Positions 61,449 to 64,000 of a stretch of 64,000 bases of DNA are shown here, one piece after another; position 1 is the stretch's first letter, and each line of letters starts with the position of its first letter. The stretch is from assembly GCF_032477075.1 (NCBI RefSeq), contig NZ_JAWDXO010000008.1:1-64000 (forward strand). Direction: 5' to 3'. The notes under the pieces are model-generated. The model was not told the origin of the DNA. It saw only the letters and a program-made list of their open reading frames with translations, and did no database searches. The position numbers and the translations under genes are program-made. This DNA comes from Fusobacterium sp. Lineage in GTDB: Bacteria > Fusobacteriota > Fusobacteriia > Fusobacteriales > Fusobacteriaceae.

Positions 61449-61728
61449 TATTTTTATTGACAGTTTCTACAAGTTTTGTTCCTGCTTTAAATTTCACTGC
61501 TTTTTTAGGTTTAGTATAGGCTATTTTCTTGTGTGTTGGAATTACTATTTTTCTTGGTTTTACTTCTTTCTTTTCAAATAATCCCCACCCTTTAAATACT
61601 ACCCTTTCATTCTCATCCAATGCTTTTAACAGTACATTCCAGAATAAATCTATCCTTCTCTTTGCTTCTTCTTCATTTCGGCAATAGTTTCTTTTTCTAT
61701 AGAACTTTATAAATTCACTCTCTGTCAT
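61432..61728 (-). CDS. Divergent HU-like DNA-binding protein
   Basis: A 98-aa HU-like protein: FIKFYRKRNYCRNEEEAKRRIDLFWNVLLKALDENERVVFKGWGLFEKKEVKPRKIVIPTHKKIAYTKPKKAVKFKAG. The beta-arm is short and carries HKKIAYTKPKK instead of the usual RNP. The ATG at 61728 lies 5 nt after AGGAG; a GTG two codons earlier overlaps that site. It begins about 10 bp after the autotransporter stop codon, an unusual gene pairing. Confidence 0.78.
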   Translation of the reverse strand: MTESEFIKFYRKRNYCRNEEEAKRRIDLFWNVLLKALDENERVVFKGWGLFEKKEVKPRKIVIPTHKKIAYTKPKKAVKFKAGTKLVETVNKNSGKDE

Positions 61729-61740
61729 TTCCACTCCTCA

Positions 61741-64000
61741 CTAGAACTTATATCCTAATCCAGCTCCTACCATCCATTCCCCTTTATTTCTATTTCCTGC
61801 ATTGCCTTTGTGTGAATCTCTTTCAAATGAATAGCTTCCTTTTACATCAAACAATACTCCATTTTCAAGTTCTAAAGTATACTTAGTACTTAATTCTAAA
61901 TTATTTTTATTCTTACTTGCTACTAAGATATCAAAATCGCTTCCAACCTCAAATCTTCCTGTAAGTTTATCAGAATCTGCTCCATTTAACAGTCTTGTAT
62001 AGCTTACTCCTGCTGATAATGTGCTCTTTCCTTTTTCATGTGGTATTACTTTTTTAAGATCTATTCCTACCTCAGCTGATGTATAATCAAATGATTTAGA
62101 ATCTGTTTTTATTGCAAGAGCTTTGCGTCCTTCATCAGTTCCCTCTTGGTCTACATATGTATATGATAATGTTGCATATGGCTCTAAGAATAGATTATCT
62201 CCCACTGGGTTTGAATATCTTCCATTTAAGTAGATATCATAAGTCATATCTGAATACTTATCATTGTAGCTGTATCCTCCTATTGTTGACCTGTCTGCAT
62301 CATATTCAGAATATTGTATTCCTGCTCCTGCTTTCAATGTTAGGTTTCCTCTGTAGTTTTCTGCAAATACGCCAATATATCCGCTATTTCCTTTTACTTT
62401 AGATTTAGATAATTCAGCTTCACTTCTGTTTCCACCTACTGTTACTCCTAAAGCTACATTTTCAGAATATCCATATTTACCCAGGGCGTAAGCTCCAGTT
62501 AATTTCATATCTGCTTCTGTATTTAATGAATTTTTTCCATCCAGTTGATATACTTCACCATAATATGTATCTTTAGTTCCTCCATCTATATGAGTAAGTC
62601 CACCCATTACCATCCATTTATTCAAGTCAGGTCTGAATATATTTTCTGTTATTATATCTCTGAACATTCCTGCTGATCTTCTTGACAATTCACTTGATAC
62701 TGTATAAGGAGACTGTGTATATATCTCATTTAGATAAGCTTGAAGATTCTTCATCTGCTCTGATTTAACTGTATCTGCATCATATATTTCTGAGTTTCTG
62801 TCAAATAATACTATATTTCTTAAAGCATCAAGATTATCTCCTGTACTGCTGTGGATTCCTTTATAGATTCTATTGATAGAATCAAAATTTTCTGAATCAA
62901 ATATATCTGAATCTCCTATATTTCCATCATCTGATCCGTCACCTGAACCATCACCTGAACCATCACCTGAACCACCTCCAGTTGAATCTTTTGAGTCTGT
63001 GATTTTATCTCCTGATTGACTCATATCAGTAAGACTATCATATGGTTTTAATACTAGTCCCCCATCTTCATCAAACTTATATCCATCTAATGCTGAATTT
63101 GTTTCTATAATCATATTTTTTATATGCATATCATCTGTATCTACATACACACCTTGTCCTATTCCATTAGTTATAAATTTAAGTGTTCCTCCATCATCAA
63201 GACCTTCCATTACCATTTCTCCATTATTTGAGAATGCATGTCCTGCTTTTTCAAGGTTGTCTTCAGTCTGCTCTCCTAATTTTTTCAGTCTTAGAGTTAG
63301 AACTCCTCCTTCTTCTACAGTTAATTCTTTTACCCCAGTCACTGCTGCACTTTCATAAAATGTGACATTGTTCTCTATATTCATATCATTAAATCCAGAT
63401 ATTTCATTGAATATATTCAGACTATCACCATTATTTGATTTACCAGTAAGATTAATAGTATTATCATTTCCAGTTGCTCCCATATTTCCATTTATGAAAG
63501 TATTTTCACCAGAAATATTTAGTGTATTTCCCTCTCCATCAATTACTATATTTCCATTTAATATGCTCTCATCTATGCTTAAACTATTTCCAGTTCCTTC
63601 AGCTTCTATATCTCCATTCATATAGCTGCCATCTATTGTTAATTTATTTCCATCTCCCTTAATTTTTGCTTCTCCATTTAATATACTGCCATTCTTGAAA
63701 CTTAAATTATTTTTGTCCCCTTCAGCTGTTATATTTCCATTCTGGATACTTTCATCCATAGTGAATTTATTATTATCTCCATCAATTTTTGTATTTCCGT
63801 TTATTGTGCTCATTTTACTTAAATCAAGAGTATTATTTCCAGCTAAATAAATAGTTTCTGATTTCCCATCAACTCCGCCATTAAATGTAGTATTCTCTGC
63901 TATAAGGCTTGACCCATCTTCCATTACCATTGCACGCCCATAAGCATTTACTAGTGAACCTAAACTTCCACCTAATTTAACTGTCCCATTTATATCAGGC
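61741..64000 (-). CDS. Autotransporter (type Va) with beta-helix passenger, 5' end outside the window
   Basis: The C-terminal part of a type V secreted surface protein. The frame stays open to the window edge, so the ATG at 63930 is probably internal and the signal peptide is missing. The visible passenger has repeats of about 22-24 residues with the pattern NGNI.AEGD.N.L...NGSI, typical of a right-handed beta-helix. A Gly-Ser-Asp linker (GGGSGDGSGDGSGDG) follows, then the autotransporter beta-barrel (~last 280 residues: VSSELSRRSAGMFRDI, KWMVMGGLTHIDGG, ending WMVGAGLGYKF with terminal Phe). Fusobacteria carry many such proteins, several of them adhesins; the ligand here is unknown. Confidence 0.9.
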   Translation of the reverse strand, partial: PDINGTVKLGGSLGSLVNAYGRAMVMEDGSSLIAENTTFNGGVDGKSETIYLAGNNTLDLSKMSTINGNTKIDGDNNKFTMDESIQNGNITAEGDKNNLSFKNGSILNGEAKIKGDGNKLTIDGSYMNGDIEAEGTGNSLSIDESILNGNIVIDGEGNTLNISGENTFINGNMGATGNDNTINLTGKSNNGDSLNIFNEISGFNDMNIENNVTFYESAAVTGVKELTVEEGGVLTLRLKKLGEQTEDNLEKAGHAFSNNGEMVMEGLDDGGTLKFITNGIGQGVYVDTDDMHIKNMIIETNSALDGYKFDEDGGLVLKPYDSLTDMSQSGDKITDSKDSTGGGSGDGSGDGSGDGSDDGNIGDSDIFDSENFDSINRIYKGIHSSTGDNLDALRNIVLFDRNSEIYDADTVKSEQMKNLQAYLNEIYTQSPYTVSSELSRRSAGMFRDIITENIFRPDLNKWMVMGGLTHIDGGTKDTYYGEVYQLDGKNSLNTEADMKLTGAYALGKYGYSENVALGVTVGGNRSEAELSKSKVKGNSGYIGVFAENYRGNLTLKAGAGIQYSEYDADRSTIGGYSYNDKYSDMTYDIYLNGRYSNPVGDNLFLEPYATLSYTYVDQEGTDEGRKALAIKTDSKSFDYTSAEVGIDLKKVIPHEKGKSTLSAGVSYTRLLNGADSDKLTGRFEVGSDFDILVASKNKNNLELSTKYTLELENGVLFDVKGSYSFERDSHKGNAGNRNKGEWMVGAGLGYKF
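62929..62976 (-). repeat. 12-bp tandem repeat coding the Gly-Ser-Asp linker
   Basis: Four 12-bp units (plus-strand unit ACCTGAACCATC, first one diverged) encode repeats of GSGD between passenger and barrel in the autotransporter gene. Copy number could vary without a frameshift because the unit is a multiple of three. Confidence 0.8.

Noticed and set aside
62112..62402. 96-residue plus-strand ORF within the autotransporter barrel region
   Set aside because: Antisense shadow of the beta-barrel coding frame, with no start signal of its own.

Overview
The window looks like a chromosomal segment of a Fusobacterium, probably of the F. varium/ulcerans/mortiferum type. It is very AT-rich, with strong AGGAGG-type ribosome binding sites and U-tract terminators. 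It mixes Gram-negative surface features (a C-terminal beta-barrel autotransporter, YajC) with Firmicutes-like genes and control (HrcA/CIRCE, YkoFEDC, a MocR regulator, type III glutamine synthetase). It also has a methionine gamma-lyase typical of sulfide-producing fusobacteria. The genus call is inference from gene content. I saw no rRNA, tRNA, CRISPR array, prophage or insertion sequence.

Layout. 0.3-5.5 kb: D,D-carboxypeptidase, nifSU, endonuclease III, an acetyltransferase and tyrS, all on the minus strand. The tyrS leader encodes a 17-residue peptide ending in four Tyr codons out of five, followed by mutually exclusive hairpins and a terminator. 5.9-18.6 kb: CoA-disulfide reductase; a patB-like lyase / NhaC transporter / megL operon; a divergent MocR regulator; type III glutamine synthetase; and a second NhaC transporter with an M20 amidohydrolase. 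The two NhaC operons share a 42-bp promoter/operator block (39 identities), which suggests a small PLP-sensing regulon for amino acid catabolism. 18.7-28.3 kb: aldo/keto reductase, RNase R, YqeK, a 1268-residue PAS-GAF-GGDEF-EAL protein, a GerMN protein, a cell wall amidase and YajC. 28.4-34.8 kb: hrcA-grpE-dnaK, then ogt, an aldose-epimerase-like gene and dnaJ, with CIRCE upstream of hrcA.

34.9-46.5 kb: a small membrane protein, a CtlX-like amidinohydrolase, a VWA protein, glutathione peroxidase, a MORN lipoprotein, an Asp/Glu racemase, a radical SAM protein and a five-gene Opp/Nik-type ABC importer. 46.9-50.1 kb: a perfect-consensus promoter, a 24-codon leader ORF and an attenuator-like terminator, then an orphan amino-acid-binding lipoprotein, an HcxA-like dehydrogenase and an aminotransferase. 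50.2-53.5 kb: a methyltransferase, a Fic/VbhA-like toxin-antitoxin pair whose 52-residue antitoxin is easily missed, and a MerR regulator whose gene ends inside the 19-bp-spacer promoter of the next gene (DUF554). 53.6-57.1 kb: a ykoFEDC thiamin-precursor importer behind a TPP riboswitch whose terminator arm carries the ykoF ribosome binding site. 57.2-64 kb: CGGC, VOC, formamidase, CutC and MscS genes, two related palindromic elements, two tandem HU-like genes and the 3' part of an autotransporter gene that runs off the window.

All calls come from reading the sequence. No database search or RNA folding was run.
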